A stretch of 53,523 nt of DNA from Candidatus Nanopelagicales bacterium (GCA_025456065.1 JALOLH010000005.1:1-53523); one strand, 5' to 3'; positions 34,647 to 43,911 are shown, counted from the stretch's first letter. Notes: generated from the sequence alone by a model not told the origin. Numbers and translations are program-made.

Positions 34647-36428
34647 TCAGCGTCCCAGGCGGCGGCGGACGAGGCCGATGACCTCGGCCACCTCCCGGAT
34701 GCCCAGGAGCCGGGCCACCACGACGTACGCGACCAGTCCCACCACGCCGGCCGTGGCCAGCGTCGCGGCCTTGAGCAGCCAGGTGTCCCACAGGTCGGGC
34801 AGTCCCCGGTCGGCTGCCCAGAACACGCCGGTTGCGGCTGCCCCCGCGACCAGGCCGGCCGCGAGCATGCGGGTGACCGCCAGCCAGGTGGTCCGGCTGT
34901 GCAGCCCGCCCAGGGTGCGGGCGAGCACCGGCCACGCCACGACCATCATGGCCCAGTAGGTCAGGCCCAGGGCCAGGCCGATCGCCGGCACCTTCCAGGC
35001 CGTGGGCACGGCCCAGAACAGCCCGATGCTCAGGGCGACGTTGATGCCGTTGAGGACCAGGGACAGGAAGAACGGTGTCCTGGTGTCCTCCATCGCGTAC
35101 CAGCCGCGCAGCAGGATGAAGTAGATCGAGAACGGCACCAGGCCCAGCAGCATCCCCATCACGGTGATGCCGATCTGCTGGGCCGCCGAGATCCCGGACG
35201 CCCCGTAGCCGAACAGCAGCGACGCCAGCAGCGGCGCGGTGGGGATGAGCACCGCGGTGATCGGCACGACCAGCGCCGTCACGGTGCGGGTGGTGTCCGC
35301 CAGCGACCGGCTGACCGCGGCCAGCGCTCCGGCGTGCGCCACGCGGCTCAGGCCGGGCAGCAGGGCGGTCACCAGCGAGACCGTCACGATCGAGTGCGGC
35401 AGGAAGAAGATCAGGTAGGCCTTCTGGTAGGTCGTGATGCCGGCCGGTGGCAGGCCCTCGGCCTGCGCCAGGACGTTCGCGGTGGTGGCCAGCCGGCTGT
35501 GGACGATGAACGACACCTGGTTCGCGGCGAGCAGCCCCAGGGTCCACATCGCCAGTCCGCCGGTGCGGCCCAGCCCCCACCCGCGCCAGTCGAAGCGCGG
35601 CCGCCAGCGGTAGCCGCTCGACGAGAGGAACGGGACCAGCAGCAGGGCCTGGGCGGCGACCGCCACGGTCGAGCCGAGGCCCAGCCACGCCGCCTGCTGG
35701 GGCGTGAGCGTCCCGTCCTCGACGGCGGCCGGGCCCGCGACGACCAGGAAGCCGATGAACACCGCGATCGCCACGAGGTTGTTGGCGATCGGGGCGTACA
35801 TCGGCGGGCCGAACCGGCCGCGGGCGTTGAGCACCTGGGACAGCAGCGTGAACAGGCCGTAGAAGAAGACCTGCGGCAGGCAGAACCGGGCGAACGCGGT
35901 GGCCAGGTCGAGCTCGGCCTGGGAGTACTCCGGTGAGGCGTAGATCCTGGTGAGCCAGGGGGCGAGCAGGAGCGCGACCAGGGTCAGGCCGAGCAGGACG
36001 ACCATCGTCAGGGTGATGAGGCGGTCGGCGAAGCCGGCACCACCGTCGGAGTCCTCGCGCATGCGGCGCACCAGCTGCGGCACGAAGACGGCGTTCATCG
36101 CCCCGCCCACGGTGAGGACGTACACGGTGTTGGGGATCGTGTTGCCGACCGTGAAGAGGTCGGCCACGACCCCGAGGCCGAGGGCGGCGGTCATGGCGAT
36201 GTCGCGGAGCAGGCCGGTCCCCCGGCTGATGATCGTGCCGAGGGCCATCAGCGCGCCCTGCTGCACCAGCTCGCCCTGCCGGGGCGCGGCGACCGCCTCC
36301 AGCTCCCCGGTGGCGTCGGGATCCAGGCCGAGTCGCTCGGGGTCGACCAGCCCGGCGCCTGCGTCGTCCTCCGGCTGCGCGTCGGGCACGTCCGGCCCGG
36401 CTGGGCCGAGCGACCCGTCGTCAGCCAC
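34647..36428 (-). CDS. murJ: Lipid II flippase MurJ (MviN)
   Basis: 593 residues, about 14 membrane helices after an acidic 45-residue N-terminal tail. Conserved segments include LMALGTIISRGTGLLRDIAMTAALG, GNTIPNTVYVLTVGGAMNAVFVPQLVRRM and TYQKAYLIFFLPHSIVTVSLVTALLPGLSR. It flips lipid II across the membrane for peptidoglycan synthesis. The GTG start at 36428 overlaps the upstream DUF6049 stop by 8 nt. The C terminus lacks the fused pseudokinase of mycobacterial MviN. Confidence 0.95.
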   Translation of the reverse strand: MADDGSLGPAGPDVPDAQPEDDAGAGLVDPERLGLDPDATGELEAVAAPRQGELVQQGALMALGTIISRGTGLLRDIAMTAALGLGVVADLFTVGNTIPNTVYVLTVGGAMNAVFVPQLVRRMREDSDGGAGFADRLITLTMVVLLGLTLVALLLAPWLTRIYASPEYSQAELDLATAFARFCLPQVFFYGLFTLLSQVLNARGRFGPPMYAPIANNLVAIAVFIGFLVVAGPAAVEDGTLTPQQAAWLGLGSTVAVAAQALLLVPFLSSSGYRWRPRFDWRGWGLGRTGGLAMWTLGLLAANQVSFIVHSRLATTANVLAQAEGLPPAGITTYQKAYLIFFLPHSIVTVSLVTALLPGLSRVAHAGALAAVSRSLADTTRTVTALVVPITAVLIPTAPLLASLLFGYGASGISAAQQIGITVMGMLLGLVPFSIYFILLRGWYAMEDTRTPFFLSLVLNGINVALSIGLFWAVPTAWKVPAIGLALGLTYWAMMVVAWPVLARTLGGLHSRTTWLAVTRMLAAGLVAGAAATGVFWAADRGLPDLWDTWLLKAATLATAGVVGLVAYVVVARLLGIREVAEVIGLVRRRLGR

Positions 36429-38616
36429 GCAGCACCTCCGTCGCCTCCCGGGACGGCGCCGGGGGGACCGTGGCGGCCCGGCGCCGGCGAGCACGCCGCA
36501 CACCATGCACGACCACGGCCAGCAGGAGCGCGGCGAGGGCGACCCGCACCAGGATCCGGGCGGCGCTGGCGTAGGCCGAGGACTGCACCGTCAGCTCCCC
36601 GGGCTCGCCGAACGGCCGCCCCGACGCCGACGTGAGCTGGATCGTGACAGGGATGGGTCCGGCGGCGGCGACCTGCGCGGTGACCTCGACGGAGGTGCGC
36701 CGCTGCGGATCGATGCGGAACGGCTCGACCGGCTCGGCGGTGAACAGCTGGCGCGGTGCGGCCGTCATCGTCAGCCCGACCGTGACCGGCACGGTCCCGG
36801 CGTTCTCGACGGTGACGGGGATCGTCCCGGTCGCGCCCGCCACCGTGATGGACCCGGAGGAGACGATCCGCACCGAGCTGCCGAGCGCGCCCACCTGCGT
36901 GCTCACCCGTTCGGTGAGCGCGCGTCGCCCCTGGGCGTCGGTCCGCAGCCAGCCCGACAGGCAGCGGCTCGGGGCGGTGCGGGCGACGTCGCCGAGGTCC
37001 TCGGGCTCGCTCACCACCTCGCCGTACGCGCGCAGGCCGGCGTACTGGCCCCGTACCTCGTCCACGTGGGCCCGGGGCAGCTCGCCGGCCCGCTGCTCGG
37101 GACCGTAGGGGGCCAGGGTCCGGGCGACGCTGCTGGGTTCCCTGGCCAGCGCGGCCGGCAGTGGCGTGGGTCGCACCCACGGCGAGCCGGCGACCACGTC
37201 GAGCACCATGGCCGCCCCCTGGGCGCTCGGTTCCCAGGACCCGTCCGGGGCCATGACGAGCAGCCGCTGCGTCTCGGGGAGCTCGGTCACCGTCGCGAGG
37301 GTCTCGGCGAGCAGCCGTTGCCGTGCGACGGTGACCTGGTCCGGGGACTGCATCGGCATGGCCAGCGCGGCGGCGAGCCCGCTGTCGGTGGCGAGCACGG
37401 GGACCTCGCCGGCGTCGGTGCCGATCAGGAGGTTGCCGCTGGGCGTGAAGAAGGTGGGCCGCGCGACAGGGACCGCGGTGTCGGCCAGCACCACCGCCTC
37501 GGTCGCGGTGCGGGCGAGGGTCCGCAGCAGGCGCTCGTCGGCGGCCCCCCCGGGAACCACGACCAGGCGCTGTGGCAGCTCGACGCCCAGGGCGGCCCGG
37601 GTGCCCTCGTCGATCACCGGCGCCTGGCCCAGCAGCCTCGTGAGCAGGCGGCCGTGCCGGGCCGCCATCACGTCGGCGCCGCCGTAGAGCATGGCCACCG
37701 CGTCGTCGGGTCGTTCGGTGACGACCTCGCGCAGCGTGTCGAGCCATGCGCCGACCTCACGGGACCGGGTGCCGGCGACCGGGGAGCCGTCCGGTCCGAG
37801 CACCTGGTACCCCGCGGACGCACTGGCGGCGAGCTGCACGGCCATGGGGTCCACGACGGGGGTCACCGCGCCCGGCTCGGCGATCAGGGCGTCCACCAGC
37901 GTGTCCAGCCGGCCGTTCGGGGACATGGCCACCGGCACCCCGTCGTCGAGCAGGACCCCGGCCAGGTCCTGGGCCGGTGGGGCGGTCAGGGGCCAGAGCG
38001 TGGTCAGCAGCAGGGGCTGTGCGGCCGGGTCCGGCGGCCACCAGGGCAGGAACGTGCGGTCGAGGTCCTGGCGCACCGACCCGGCCCCCGTGCTGGCCAG
38101 GGCCTCGATCCCGGTCACGTAGACGCCGGTGTCGGTGAGCCCGAGGTCGGCGACGGCCACCTCGAGGCGGAACGACGCCGACGCCCCCGGCAGGAGCGTG
38201 GCCGCGACGTCGACCTCGGCACCGGGGACGGGTTCGCCGGTGCGGTCCCCGAGCCCGGCGAGCACCTCGGGGATCTCCGCGCGGCTGGTCAGCGCCGTGG
38301 CCGAGACCCGCAGGACGGCGCGGACGTCCGCGGCGGGGGTGGCGCCGGTGGCCGTGATCGTCCCCTGCACCACCAGGGTGTCCTCCGGTCCCGGGATGGC
38401 CGGGGTGAGCCCGGTGATCCGCACCGAGAGGGCGCCAGCGCCGATCGGCGGCCGATCCTGGGCGCGCACTGCTGCCACGGCGGGCACCGCGGGGGCGGGC
38501 GGCGATGCCCCGGCACTCGGCACCCCCGGTGCGATGGTCCACACGATGAGCCCGGCCGCGACCGCCCTTGCCGTGCGCATGCCCGCCCCGAGCCCGCCGC
38601 GGGCCCGTCGGGTCAC
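36421..38616 (-). CDS. DUF6049 family envelope protein
   Basis: 731 residues: signal peptide after a short basic start (MRTARAVAAGLIVWTIAPGVPSAGA), a large extracytoplasmic region with beta-sandwich-like stretches, and one C-terminal membrane helix (ILVRVALAALLLAVVVHGVRRARRRR) ending in a basic cytoplasmic tail. Corresponds in position to M. tuberculosis Rv3909. Function unknown; always between the mutT4-like gene and murJ, so probably linked to lipid II export or the MurJ complex. GTG 38616 overlaps the Nudix stop; ATG 38580 is the alternative. Confidence 0.88.
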   Translation of the reverse strand: MTRRARGGLGAGMRTARAVAAGLIVWTIAPGVPSAGASPPAPAVPAVAAVRAQDRPPIGAGALSVRITGLTPAIPGPEDTLVVQGTITATGATPAADVRAVLRVSATALTSRAEIPEVLAGLGDRTGEPVPGAEVDVAATLLPGASASFRLEVAVADLGLTDTGVYVTGIEALASTGAGSVRQDLDRTFLPWWPPDPAAQPLLLTTLWPLTAPPAQDLAGVLLDDGVPVAMSPNGRLDTLVDALIAEPGAVTPVVDPMAVQLAASASAGYQVLGPDGSPVAGTRSREVGAWLDTLREVVTERPDDAVAMLYGGADVMAARHGRLLTRLLGQAPVIDEGTRAALGVELPQRLVVVPGGAADERLLRTLARTATEAVVLADTAVPVARPTFFTPSGNLLIGTDAGEVPVLATDSGLAAALAMPMQSPDQVTVARQRLLAETLATVTELPETQRLLVMAPDGSWEPSAQGAAMVLDVVAGSPWVRPTPLPAALAREPSSVARTLAPYGPEQRAGELPRAHVDEVRGQYAGLRAYGEVVSEPEDLGDVARTAPSRCLSGWLRTDAQGRRALTERVSTQVGALGSSVRIVSSGSITVAGATGTIPVTVENAGTVPVTVGLTMTAAPRQLFTAEPVEPFRIDPQRRTSVEVTAQVAAAGPIPVTIQLTSASGRPFGEPGELTVQSSAYASAARILVRVALAALLLAVVVHGVRRARRRRAATVPPAPSREATEVLRG

Positions 38617-39554
38617 CTCACACCCGGGACGATCTGCGCGACCTTCTCGACCAGGCGACGCTCGTCGCCGTAGGCGAGCCGGCGGACCACCTGGTCGTAG
38701 GGGATCCACTCGACGGCCTCGACCTCCAGGTCGTCGTCGGACAGCTCGCCACCGATCGCCTCGATCACGAAGTGGTGCACCGTCTTGTGGATGCGCTTGT
38801 CCTCCACCACGAACCAGAAGTCGATGACACCGAGGGGGGCGACGATCCGCCCGACCAGCCCGGTCTCCTCGAAGACCTCGCGCAGCGCGGCCTGCTCCGG
38901 CGTCTCGCCCTCCTCGACGTGCCCCTTGGGCAGGCTCCAGAGCAGCCGGGACCGGCGGTCGTGCCGGGCGATGAGGGCCACGGCGGGGGGGTCCGCGGCG
39001 AGGTCCAGCACCACGCCCCCGGCCGAGGTCTCCTCCACCTTCGGCAGGCGGCGCGCGCGCAGCCCGCCCGGGCGGACCTTGCGCGCACCGCGGCCGGTGG
39101 CCATGAGGGAGGCCGGGTTCGGGAAGATCCGCCGCCCCGCGCCGTCGGGGGCCGCGGGTGCGGACGCGTCGCGGGTCGGCGCGTCGGCCGCGGCGGCGGT
39201 CTCGGGGGATCCGGGGGCGGCGGGCGGAGGGGCCAGGACGGGCCGGGACGGTCGGGGGAGGGTCGCCGGCGTCGGCCGCTGCGGGCCCGCCCCCGGTCCC
39301 TGGGACAGCACCTGCGGTCCCGGGTCGGCCGCCGCATCGGTCGACCCGGTCGGGGTCCCCGGCTCGGCCGGGACCTCGACCGCGTCGGGCTCGGCCCGGT
39401 CCCGCGCTGGATCCGGCACCACGCCCGTTGCCGGCGGCTCCGGCTCCGAGACCGCCACGCGCTGGCGGGGATGCCGCAGGTCAGCAGGGGTCGGGACGGT
39501 CAGGCGCCGGTCCTCCCGCCGCGGCGGCGGCACGGGGGCGGCGGGCGGGACCAT
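38613..39554 (-). CDS. Nudix hydrolase, MutT4-like, with long disordered N terminus
   Basis: 313 residues. The first about 160 are Pro/Ala/Gly/Arg-rich and look disordered. The Nudix domain follows (VEETSAGGVVLDL), with the Nudix box GHVEEGETPEQAALREVFEETGLV matching Gx5Ex7REUxEExGU. Position matches mutT4 (Rv3908) between DUF6049 and the CCA-adding enzyme. Likely hydrolyses nucleoside di-/triphosphate derivatives. Leaderless: TATCCT 7 nt before ATG. It shares a 36-bp divergent promoter region with the next gene. Confidence 0.9.
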   Translation of the reverse strand: MVPPAAPVPPPRREDRRLTVPTPADLRHPRQRVAVSEPEPPATGVVPDPARDRAEPDAVEVPAEPGTPTGSTDAAADPGPQVLSQGPGAGPQRPTPATLPRPSRPVLAPPPAAPGSPETAAAADAPTRDASAPAAPDGAGRRIFPNPASLMATGRGARKVRPGGLRARRLPKVEETSAGGVVLDLAADPPAVALIARHDRRSRLLWSLPKGHVEEGETPEQAALREVFEETGLVGRIVAPLGVIDFWFVVEDKRIHKTVHHFVIEAIGGELSDDDLEVEAVEWIPYDQVVRRLAYGDERRLVEKVAQIVPGVR

Positions 39555-39561
39555 GCCGGTC

Positions 39562-39582
39562 AGGATAGCGGCCACGTAGGCT
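39562..39582. promoter_or_regulatory. Back-to-back divergent leaderless promoters (Nudix / CCA-adding enzyme)
   Basis: Minus strand TATCCT (39567-39562), 7 nt before the Nudix ATG; plus strand TAGGCT (39577-39582), 8 nt before the pcnA GTG. The two -10 elements are 9 bp apart in a 36-bp gap. Confidence 0.5.
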
Positions 39583-39590
39583 TCCGGCCT

Positions 39591-41054
39591 GTGCCTGACG
39601 TCCCGCCCCGCGCCGCGCTCGAGGCGGCGAGCCGCCTGGCGATCGACGCCCTCCTCGGCGGCGCGCCGGCCCTGCTCGCACTCGCCGATCGCCTGGTGGC
39701 CGCGGGGCACGAGGTGGCCCTCGTGGGTGGCTCGGTGCGCGACGCGATCCTGCGTCCACAGGCCCCGGGGGACCTCGACCTGGCCACCTCGGCCCGTCCC
39801 GACGAGGTGCTGGCCGCCCTGGCCGGCTGGGCGGACGCGACCTGGGACGTGGGGATCGCGTTCGGGACCGTCGGCGCTCGTCGGGACGGCCAGCAGTACG
39901 AGATCACGACGTACCGGGCGGACGCGTACGACCGGGCCACGCGCAAGCCCGAGGTGACCTACGGCGACTCGTTGCTCGAGGACCTGCGCCGCCGCGACTT
40001 CACCATCAACGCGATGGCCGTGACGCTGCCCGACCGGACCCTCGTCGACCCCTTCGACGGCCTGGTCGACCTCGCCGCCCTGCGCCTGCGCACGCCGGCC
40101 ACGCCCGAGGAGTCGTTCGCCGACGACCCGCTGCGGATGATGCGTGCCGCTCGGTTCGCCGCGCAGCTGCAGGTGTCCGTCGCCCCGGAGGTGCGGGCGG
40201 CGATGACGGCCATGGCCGAGCGCATCACGATGGTGTCGGCCGAGCGGGTCCGCGACGAGCTGTCCAAGCTGCTGCTCGCCGACCGGCCCCGGCCCGGCAT
40301 CGAGCTGCTGGTCGAGTCCGGCCTGGCCGACCACGTCCTGCCCGAGCTGCCCGCGCTGCGCCTCGAGATCGACGAGCACCATCGGCACAAGGACGTCTAC
40401 GAGCACTCGCTCATCGTGCTGGAGCAGGCGATCGAGCTGGAGCGGGCGCACGAGCCGACCAGCGGCGCCGACCTCGTCCTGCGCCTGGCGGCCCTGCTGC
40501 ACGACATCGGCAAGCCACGGACGCGCCGCTTCGAGCGCGGGGGCCGCGTCAGCTTCCACCACCACGAGGTGGTCGGGGCCAAGCTGGCGCGCAAGCGGCT
40601 GGCTGCCCTGCGCTACCCGAACGCCGTGGTCGACGACGTGGCCATGCTCGTCGAGCTGCACCTGCGCTTCCACGGCTACGGCAGCGGGGAGTGGACCGAC
40701 GCCGCCGTGCGCCGCTACGTGCGCGACGCGCAGGAGCAGCTGGTCCGGCTGCACAAGCTCACCAGGGCCGACTGCACGACCCGCAACGCCCGCAAGGCCG
40801 CGGCCCTGCGGCGCACCTACGACGACCTCGAGCGGCGCATCGGCGAGCTGGCCGCCGCCGAGGAGCTCGCGGCGATCCGCCCGGATCTCGACGGCAATGC
40901 GATCATGGCGGTGCTGGGCATCGCGCCCGGTCGCGAGGTCGGCGAGGCGTACCGGTGGCTGCTCGAGCGTCGCCTCGACGAGGGCCCGCTCGGTCCCGAG
41001 CGCGCCGAGGCCGAGCTGCGCGCCTGGTGGGCGCAGCGCACGACGGCGGACTGA
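39591..41054 (+). CDS. CCA tRNA nucleotidyltransferase (with HD domain)
   Basis: 487 residues from GTG 39591. Class II nucleotidyltransferase: VALVGGSVRDAILRP (G-G-x-V-R-D), the catalytic Asp pair in DLDLATSARPDEVL, RRRDFTINAMAV, and DPLRMMRAARFAAQLQ. An HD phosphohydrolase domain follows (LLHDIGKPRTRRF, then FHHHEVVGAKLA). It adds CCA to tRNAs; all tRNAs in this window lack encoded CCA and need it. Often labelled pcnA in actinobacteria. Confidence 0.95.
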   Translation: MPDVPPRAALEAASRLAIDALLGGAPALLALADRLVAAGHEVALVGGSVRDAILRPQAPGDLDLATSARPDEVLAALAGWADATWDVGIAFGTVGARRDGQQYEITTYRADAYDRATRKPEVTYGDSLLEDLRRRDFTINAMAVTLPDRTLVDPFDGLVDLAALRLRTPATPEESFADDPLRMMRAARFAAQLQVSVAPEVRAAMTAMAERITMVSAERVRDELSKLLLADRPRPGIELLVESGLADHVLPELPALRLEIDEHHRHKDVYEHSLIVLEQAIELERAHEPTSGADLVLRLAALLHDIGKPRTRRFERGGRVSFHHHEVVGAKLARKRLAALRYPNAVVDDVAMLVELHLRFHGYGSGEWTDAAVRRYVRDAQEQLVRLHKLTRADCTTRNARKAAALRRTYDDLERRIGELAAAEELAAIRPDLDGNAIMAVLGIAPGREVGEAYRWLLERRLDEGPLGPERAEAELRAWWAQRTTAD

Positions 41055-41095
41055 GCAGGGTCGGCAGCGCAGCCTGGTGCGCCGCCCTCGTGCGG

Positions 41096-41121
41096 CCCGG
41101 ATGAGACGGGTCTCATCCGGG
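41096..41121. terminator. Palindrome downstream of the CCA-adding enzyme
   Basis: CCCGGATGAGAC and GTCTCATCCGGG, 12 perfect base pairs around 2 nt, 42 nt after the stop codon. It overlaps the first unit of the response-regulator box, so it may be a terminator, an operator, or both. With a 2-nt centre it is short as a stem-loop; the form may matter more as a protein site. Confidence 0.4.
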
Positions 41122-41154
41122 CCTCATCCACCGTTCATCGGCGGCCGCGACCCT
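41111..41154 (+). promoter_or_regulatory. Response-regulator box A: three 11-bp direct repeats plus -10, for the APH-HK-RR operon
   Basis: TCTCATCCGGG (41111), CCTCATCCACC (41122) and GTTCATCGGCG (41133), then 5 nt and GACCCT (41149-41154), 7 nt before GTG 41162. Contiguous 11-bp units place the TCA on one helix face, as in OmpR/PhoB-family activator sites that overlap the -35. Confidence 0.65.
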
Positions 41155-41161
41155 GACCATC

Positions 41162-42376
41162 GTGTCCGACCCGCTCGCGCTGCTGACCGGTCCCGACGCG
41201 GGCGGGCTGCTCGCGGCGGGTGTCGGCGGTGCCGGCGGGGAGGTCCTGGACTGGTCGGTGAGCACCGTGCAGCACCAGTCCGGCGCCGCCACCACCGCCG
41301 TGTACCGGGTGACGGTCCGCTGGCCGCACCGGGTGGCCCAGGAGACCCTGGTGGCCGCTGCGGGGCCGGGCAGCGCGCCGGAGCAGGCGCCGGGCGTCGT
41401 CGTGCTCGAGGACGGCCGGGATCGCGTGCGGCTGTGGCGCTTCCCCTCCGATCCACTCCTGCCCGGCCTGGCGGTCGCCACGGACCCGACCAGGCTGGCG
41501 GGGGTCCTGGCCGAGCTCGGAGTGCCGCGCGCCCCCGGCGCCGACGGGTCGGTGCACGTGCGGGTGCGGACCTACCGGCCGTGCCGCCGGGCCGTGGTGC
41601 AGGTGATCGACCGGGACCGCCGCGAGCGCTACGTGCGGGTCGTGCGGCCCTCGGTCGTGCGGTCCCTGCACGAGCGCCACGTGCTGCTGCACGACGCCGG
41701 TGTCCCGGTGCCCCGCTCCCACGGCTGGACCCCTGATGGCCTGCTGGTGCTCGAGGCCATCCCCGGACCCACCCTGCGCCACCACCTGCGCACCGGCCGA
41801 CCGGTTCCCACCGGCACCGCCCTGCTGGCGATGCTGGACCGGCTGCCGGAGGCGGTCCGCGCGCTGCCGCTGCGGCGCTCCTGGGCGGACGAGGCCCAGC
41901 ACTACGCGGCGGTGGTGGGGGGCCCGCTGCCCCGGGAGCGGGAGCGGGCCGAGCAGCTCGCGGCGGCGGTCGCGTCGGGGCTGGCGGGCCTCGAACCCGA
42001 TGCCGCGACCCACGGCGACTTCCACGACGACCAGGTCATCATGCAGGGCCAGCGGATCCGGGGCCTGCTCGACGTGGACACCGCCGGGCCCGGCCGTCGG
42101 GCGGACGACGTGGCCACCCTGCTGGCCCACCTCGAGGCCTCCATCCTCGGCGGCGCCGGGCACCCCCAGCGGCTGCGCGCGCAGGTCGAGCAGTGGCAGG
42201 GCGCCGCAGAGCGCCGGTTGGACGCACGTGAGGTGCGCCTGCGGGTGGCCGGCGTGCTGCTGTCGCTGGCCACCGGCCCGTTCCGCATCCAGCAGCAGGG
42301 GTGGGCCCGGGCCACTACCCTGCATCTGGACGCCGTGCAGCGCTGGGTGGAGTCCGCCGGGCACCTGCGCGGCTGA
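41162..42376 (+). CDS. Aminoglycoside phosphotransferase-like (APH/choline kinase fold) protein
   Basis: 404 residues. The kinase fold is seen from the Brenner-type motif ATHGDFHDDQVIM (Asp catalytic; Asn/Gln position Gln) followed by LLDVDTAGPG as the metal-binding Asp. The usual N-terminal nucleotide lysine is not obvious. It need not give antibiotic resistance: relatives phosphorylate choline, sugars and other small molecules. It is the first gene of the histidine kinase/response regulator operon (17 nt from the HK gene), which suggests a link to what that system senses. Confidence 0.78.
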   Translation: MSDPLALLTGPDAGGLLAAGVGGAGGEVLDWSVSTVQHQSGAATTAVYRVTVRWPHRVAQETLVAAAGPGSAPEQAPGVVVLEDGRDRVRLWRFPSDPLLPGLAVATDPTRLAGVLAELGVPRAPGADGSVHVRVRTYRPCRRAVVQVIDRDRRERYVRVVRPSVVRSLHERHVLLHDAGVPVPRSHGWTPDGLLVLEAIPGPTLRHHLRTGRPVPTGTALLAMLDRLPEAVRALPLRRSWADEAQHYAAVVGGPLPRERERAEQLAAAVASGLAGLEPDAATHGDFHDDQVIMQGQRIRGLLDVDTAGPGRRADDVATLLAHLEASILGGAGHPQRLRAQVEQWQGAAERRLDAREVRLRVAGVLLSLATGPFRIQQQGWARATTLHLDAVQRWVESAGHLRG

Positions 42377-42393
42377 GCGCGGGAGGTGCAGGG

Positions 42394-43911
42394 GTGCGGA
42401 TCGGCGGTCGTGCGTGGCGCCCGCTGGTGTCGGTGCGCGTCCGGGTGCTCGCGTCGGTGCTGGCCATGGCCGCCCTCGGCGTGGTCCTGGCCGGGGGCAC
42501 CGTCTACCTGGTCCAGCTGCGCTCCATCGGGACCTCGGTCACGGCCTCCCTCGAGCAGGAGGTGGCCGAGTTCCGGACCCTCGCGCAGACCGGGCTGGAC
42601 CCGGAGACCGGCCGGCCCTTCGGCAGCATCGAGCGCCTGCTCCTGGTGGCCCTGCAGCGCAACGTCCCGGACCGCAACGAGGGCACCCGCCCGATCGCGC
42701 TCGAGCAGGAGCCCAGCGTCCTGGCTGCCGTCGCCGAGGTGGCAGCGGGCAGTGACGTCGTGATCCGCGACGTGCCCACCTCGGCCGGGCCCGCCCGGAT
42801 GGCGATCGTCCCGGTGCAGCTGGGTGGGGATCCCCGATCCGTCGGCAGCTTCGTCATGGCGTACGCGATGGAGCGCGAGCTGGCCGAGCTGCGCCAGCTG
42901 GCCCGGATCTACGGGCTGGTGTCACTGCTGACGCTGCTGCTGGTCGGGCTGGTCGGCTGGCAGGTCTCCGGCCGGCTGCTACGACCCCTGCGGACGTTGC
43001 GCGAGACCGCCCAGCGCATCACCGAGGCCGACCTGTCCGAGCGCATCCCGGTGCGCGGAAACGACGACCTGTCCGAGCTGACCCGCACCTTCAACGACAT
43101 GCTCGACCGCCTGGAGGAGGCCATCGACACCCAGCGCCGGTTCCTCGACGACGCGGGGCACGAGCTGCGGACCCCGCTGACCATCGTGCGGGGCCACCTC
43201 GAGGTCGTCGATCCCGACGATCCCGCGGACGTGGCGGCGACCCGCGTGCTGCTGCTCGACGAGATCGACCGGATCGGTCGCATGGTCGACGACCTGATCC
43301 TGCTCGCGAAGGCCCAGCGCCCCGACTTCCTCAGCCTGCAGCCCGTCGACCTCGCGGGCCTGACCGTCACCGTCCTCGACAAGGCCCGCATGCTCGGGGA
43401 CCGCCGATGGGTCCTCGACGACGTGGCCGTCGGCGTGGTGGAGGTCGACCCGGAGCGGCTCACCCAGGCCATGCTCGAGCTGGCCACGAACGCGGTGAAG
43501 TTCAGCGCGGCGGGATCCACCGTGGCGGTCGGCAGCGCGATCGCGGCCGACGGCGTGCGGCTGTGGGTGCGCGACGGGGGACCTGGGCTCGCGCCCGGCG
43601 AGGTGGAGCGGATCTTCGCGCGGTTCAGCCGGGGAGGGGCCGCCGGAGGCGTCGACGGCTCCGGCCTGGGCCTGTCGATCGTGGAGAGCATCGCGACGGC
43701 CCACGGCGGGGGGGTGGAGGTGGACAGCACGCTGGGCAGCGGGGCGACCTTCACGATCGTCCTGCCGGTGGCGCCCGAGGGCTGGGCCGCGCCGGCCGAC
43801 GACGAGCCCGGCGAGATGGACGCCACGCCCGGCGAGATGGACGCCACGGTCGGCGGGGCCGGGCCGACGGTCGGGGCGCGGGTCGTGCGGGAGGGGCAGG
43901 TGGTGCCGTGA
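42394..43911 (+). CDS. Sensor histidine kinase
   Basis: 505 residues, GTG with GGGAGG 7 nt upstream. TM1 (about 17-40) and TM2 (about 172-192) flank an about 130-residue extracytoplasmic sensor of no recognised fold. HAMP follows (LLRPLRTLRETAQRITEADLSERI). HisKA has the phosphorylated His256 in DDAGHELRTPLTIVRGHLE. HATPase motifs are ELATNAVKFS and DGSGLGLSIV. A 39-bp tandem duplication gives GEMDAT twice near the C terminus. Its stop overlaps the regulator's GTG. Confidence 0.95.
   Translation: MRIGGRAWRPLVSVRVRVLASVLAMAALGVVLAGGTVYLVQLRSIGTSVTASLEQEVAEFRTLAQTGLDPETGRPFGSIERLLLVALQRNVPDRNEGTRPIALEQEPSVLAAVAEVAAGSDVVIRDVPTSAGPARMAIVPVQLGGDPRSVGSFVMAYAMERELAELRQLARIYGLVSLLTLLLVGLVGWQVSGRLLRPLRTLRETAQRITEADLSERIPVRGNDDLSELTRTFNDMLDRLEEAIDTQRRFLDDAGHELRTPLTIVRGHLEVVDPDDPADVAATRVLLLDEIDRIGRMVDDLILLAKAQRPDFLSLQPVDLAGLTVTVLDKARMLGDRRWVLDDVAVGVVEVDPERLTQAMLELATNAVKFSAAGSTVAVGSAIAADGVRLWVRDGGPGLAPGEVERIFARFSRGGAAGGVDGSGLGLSIVESIATAHGGGVEVDSTLGSGATFTIVLPVAPEGWAAPADDEPGEMDATPGEMDATVGGAGPTVGARVVREGQVVP

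Noticed and set aside
41162-42376. Calling the APH-like gene an antibiotic resistance gene
   Set aside because: Only the general kinase fold is visible, and the operon context points to signalling or envelope functions.
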